A program made the translations under genes and the position numbers. Source: Pegea sp. RAD2-039 (taxonomy: Eukaryota > Chordata > Thaliacea > Salpida > Salpidae). From it: a stretch of DNA of 64,000 nucleotides. The stretch is taken from assembly GCA_034620365.1 (NCBI GenBank), contig JAQGEQ010000192.1:3901001-3965000 (forward strand). Reading direction: 5' to 3'. Below are positions 60,581-64,000 of the stretch, piece after piece. The notes beneath the pieces were generated by a model. The model was not told where the DNA came from, made no database searches, and saw only the letters and a program-made list of their open reading frames with translations. The first letter of the stretch is position 1; every line of letters starts with the position of its first letter.

Positions 60581-61619
60581 AATATAATATAAATAAAGTC
60601 TAGCTGATTGGTAATCAACAGTTTTTAAAAAGTAGAATATTATTTTCTTTCAGTTAAATTAAAATTAAGGCTTTAATAGCAATAAATGTTATGTTTTCAT
60701 TTTTATTTAAGTTTTAGCAATCTCTTTCTATAAGTCATAATCAAAAGTTACATAAAGTAATTTAGTTACCGCAAGAATTTATAAAGCTCGGAATAAAACG
60801 GATATTGTTAGTAATAATTAAACTTAGACCTGAAGATAATCTAAATTGTACTCTTTCAGATGAATTAAGATAAAAGAATTTGTTTACAAAATTTAAATTT
60901 TTGAACTGTCATACATATAGTTGTTTAAATAATTACACTTTTGCTAATTCTTCTTGTTTTGAAATAAAATTGCAAATGTAATTGTTTATATTGAATTTAT
61001 TTGTTTAGATATACATATAAATATAAATAAGTAAACAAATATATGTAAAAAATCAAAACATCAGAACTCTAATTAAACATTTACATCCTCTATAAGCTTC
61101 ATCACTAGCTTGAAATAATAACCTCTTTTTATTGTTGAAGGATGGAGTCTTTGATGTCTTTGATATCAAGTCCAACAAATTTCATCTTAATCAATATCTA
61201 AGCCTTTTCAAGATTTTAAGATATCTTAGTTAAATTAAATTTCTTGATCATTGAAATTGAAAAGTTTTCGAAATACTTTTAAGGATTTGCTGGTCTGAAA
61301 TTATAAGCTTTAATTCCAACTTAGATCAAACTTTTTAAATCAAAAATTTTTAATCTGAACTTGTATGGTTTATGGTGATAATCGTACAAAGAAAACTTTT
61401 CAAAAATATGCTTCAAAATAGAGTTAATAAATATAAGATCTTTTAACCAATGGTGGCTTCTGTGACACACCAACTGCATGGATCTAAAGAAACTAGAAAT
61501 TAATAAAAACGGTGCTAACATTCAATTTTATAATCTCAGTTATTTTTTATAAACTTGTAAAATCCTGAGATAGAGATATTGAAAATAATACAAAGTTGTG
61601 ATAAAAAATAAATAAAAAG

Positions 61620-61625
61620 TTTATT
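61620..61625 (-). promoter_or_regulatory. candidate poly(A) signal (AATAAA on minus strand)
   Basis: TTTATT on the plus strand, about 45 nt beyond the stop of the SEA/EGF membrane protein. Confidence 0.4.
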
Positions 61626-61670
61626 TTAAATGATATTCCAAACGATTGTGTAAAAAATACACAAGACTCT

Positions 61671-64000
61671 TCAAACTGTAGTCACCTATAAAAAGAAATT
61701 AGTAATTTAATCAAAGATGTTGAAATTGAAATAACATCATATCTTGCATACTTATGAATTCAGATTTTTTATTATCCTAAATCGACTAATTAGCAAATAT
61801 AATAATTAATGAACTTCAAAATGTTGCTTGTACGTACCAAAGGCAACGGATGTGTTGTATTTTCTTGATTAGATTTGGCTGAAAGAACAACCAACTCTTT
61901 GTGAGCCATTAATTCAGAGTTACATGAAACACTATAAGGATGATATAATTCATTGTTACTGCTTCTAGTACAACTTATAGCTTCATTTGAGTCTGAATCG
62001 TCATCATCATCGTCATCAAAAGAAGATTGTGATGTTGTATCATGTAAATTTTCAGTATTCGAATTTTGATCATTGCTTTGAATCTCTTCTTGGTAATCTA
62101 GATTCTGGCTATGATTTGTTTCCATATAAGAAGCGTTTGATAAACCTATTTTACTTCTGGGTAAAGGTACCGGGCTGTTTAAACTATTTTCTTCATTTGT
62201 CAATCGAAACGTTCCATTTATATTTTCAGTTTTATCAATTTGATACAAGTTTTGTTGCCCTGTTGAAGTTGTTGAAAACGCATCAGCAAAAGTTTCTTCA
62301 TCTTTGGATAGATTGAAATGTTTTTTCTTAAAAAAGTTTTTTTTTGATTAAACACAAACTCAAAAGTAAAAGCAATTTTCTTAATAAGATTTTTTTCTCC
62401 AAAAAAAGATAGGTTTAATTTAGTAAATCGAATTAAAATGATTGAAATTACCAATTTGTTTTTCCATATACTGTATTTAGGTATAAAACCATTTTGTTTT
62501 TCTTCTTTCTCTCGTATCTCGATTAAACTTCTGTTAGTAATAAAAATATTAATTGAATAATTAACATATATGAATAAAGAGCTTCCAAAATAAACACTGA
62601 CCTATTTTTCAAACGAGTATATACATAACCAAATCGAACTAGAATTCCCAAGAGAATAAATATAAAAGCAATGCAGAAAGCTATTAGCATCCATATATGC
62701 AGGTAGATTTGACATCTTTCTCCGACATACCAGCTATTATATCTAACAGGACAACTAGGAAAAATATTCAATTAGCAGTTTTCCAACAAAATAATTCTAA
62801 ATTTCTTAAATTTACAGTTTTCTTGTTTAGGTTAGATTAATGAAAAGAAATTATTTTCTAATAGCTCTAATATTTTTGTTTACCTTGTTATCAGAATTAT
62901 TTACAATTCAAATACCTGCACTTTGGTTTTAAATTAAAATCTGTATGCCAGCAATAACCTCCGTTTTTACAAAACTGGTTATTTAATTCACAACAGATTG
63001 ATTGGCAACATACATCAAGACCATTTTCAACACACGACACATAAGGGCTTCCATTTGCAGTGCATTTTATTTCATTACATAAATCATTTTCTATTAAAAA
63101 GTTTCAGTTTGTTGATTACAACAAGATGAGTTCAACAACTGCTAAAAACCTTTCAAATTAAATGCTGTTGATTTCACTTGAAATTGATCTTTGAATGCAG
63201 GATCCTTGTTCAAAGTTGATCGTATAAACGATAAGTTACCAATTGTATTTAATATTTGCTGATTCGTAGTAGATTTTTTTAATTTTGAATATTGATAGGA
63301 TACCTCGTATTTTATCTACAGATAAAAGATGTTTAATTTCAAATTAAAATCGTAAAAACTATAACCCCCCGAAATTAAGTCGAAAAATAAATACTTTAAA
63401 AATGTTGTAAACATTTGCTAGCAGAGTTATTGGTCGAGTGTAGAAACTTTGGTCATTTTATATTCTTTATTAAACTTAAGTTAATTGTAAATCTTTGTAA
63501 AGCTCATTTAAAAATCTTAAGATTAAATTTTTGTTTTTATAAAAGTTATATTTTATTATTAAACTTTTTTATGGTTACTTCAATAAAAATAAAAATTTGA
63601 AAAACCATACTTTCATAATATTTCCAGATACTTTTTCATCAGCTATTCTGAAGATTTCAAAGCCGCTCAGTGTGCTGGTATACAATGTTTTGAGCTGCAA
63701 TGTTTGTATTTAGACAAATTCTTTTGTAAAACTCTTATGAAATGAGCTTGTAAATATTAAGTAAACAAATTTTATTCACTTATTAATGTTTAACTCAAGT
63801 TATTTAAGGACTTACAGCGCTGAAAGACAAATTTGGATTAAAATCTGCTGCTGATTGTAAACTCAGAGTTGTTGTGAACGTTTTCAGAAGTCCATCAACT
63901 ACAAAAATCATTAATTAAATTTTTTTTATCATTTAATAGTCATACTACCTGATGATTCGGGCTCTCCACATATTAAGTTGTTACTTAAGATGGGTGAAGA
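61671..64000 (-). CDS. SEA/EGF single-pass membrane protein, 3' part (5' end off the window)
   Basis: Exons seen: 64000-63949 (partial), 63898-63816, 63694-63611, 63315-63150, 63090-62916, 62754-62602, 62530-62452, 62326-61838, 61685-61671; phases agree over 431 residues. A SEA-like domain comes first (TFTTTLSLQSAADFNPNLSF, SGFEIFRIADEKVSGN, IKYEVSYQYSKL). Two cysteine-rich EGF-like units follow, the second with CKNGGYCW and CPVRYNSWYVGERC. Then come a membrane helix (IWMLIAFCIAFIFILLGILV), a basic stop, and a ~190-residue cytoplasmic tail with a seven-aspartate run in SFDDDDDDDSDSNE. The last exon adds only VTTV, a class I PDZ-ligand ending. SEA-EGF-TM order is that of membrane mucins and IMPG proteins. 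The SEA lacks the GSVVV autocleavage motif (here GNIMK). Orthology is not established. Confidence 0.8.

Larger units (their letters stand above)
58184..61670. other. intergenic with repeat debris
   Basis: No coding gene recognised. It holds the retroelement-tail repeat at 58237-58335, very AT-rich sequence to about 59750, then a more GC-rich block (about 59760-60590) of unidentified repeat-like sequence ending in a tRNA-like remnant. The rest is AT-rich and includes the 3' side of the SEA/EGF gene. Confidence 0.45.

Noticed and set aside
61790-61837. C-terminal extension of the SEA/EGF protein reading through to a stop near 61790
   Set aside because: A strong GTACGT donor at 61837 and a TTTTTATAG acceptor in matching phase at 61685 make splicing more likely; read-through is kept only as an alternative.

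Overview
The window is animal nuclear DNA. It is very AT-rich (roughly three quarters A+T by eye), with intron-rich genes, GT-AG splice sites and many tiny introns (44 to 60 nt). Animal-specific genes are present: transglutaminase, STRIP, SPICE1, DNAAF4 and an ShK-type secreted protein. The AT content, the ~50-nt introns, the LINE debris and one tightly packed gene pair fit a flatworm, perhaps a freshwater planarian. That species guess is tentative, because nothing here is diagnostic.

Layout: dihydropyrimidinase (1603-4756, -). LINE wreckage (5835-6710, -). An intronless POLR1C (7535-8581, -) lies 6 nt downstream of a 62-codon membrane-protein ORF resembling COX14 (8588-8776, -). A gene-free stretch holds a retroelement tail. 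Then MCM7 (12462-18618, -, 16 exons) and a gene desert with weak exon candidates. A secreted protein with five ShK-like modules follows (25413-26594, +), then SPICE1 (28132-31593, -). A second LINE tail (33290-33600, +) precedes an amino-acid-permease-like transporter (34564-37504, -). Next come an intronless leucine-rich-repeat protein (39856-40899, +), a transglutaminase (42225-46871, -), DNAAF4 (48310-51744, +) and STRIP1/2 (53447-58183, -). A second copy of the retroelement tail and a tRNA-like remnant lie downstream. The 3' part of a SEA/EGF single-pass membrane protein runs off the right end (61671-64000, -).

I assembled exons by hand from splice consensus, reading-frame phase and remembered protein-family sequences. 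For DPYS, MCM7, SPICE1, the transporter, transglutaminase, DNAAF4 and STRIP the summed exon lengths are multiples of three, and six of these proteins come out near the family's usual length. SPICE1 is shorter than the human protein, and the transporter has no reference length. There is no operon-wide logic. Most neighbours are unrelated housekeeping genes, although SPICE1 (centriole duplication) and DNAAF4 (ciliary dynein assembly) share a cilium/centriole theme. The strongest observations are the COX14-like/POLR1C two-cistron arrangement, the ShK variant with a shifted sixth cysteine, an in-frame continuation past the SPICE1 stop, and stop-free 3n micro-introns.
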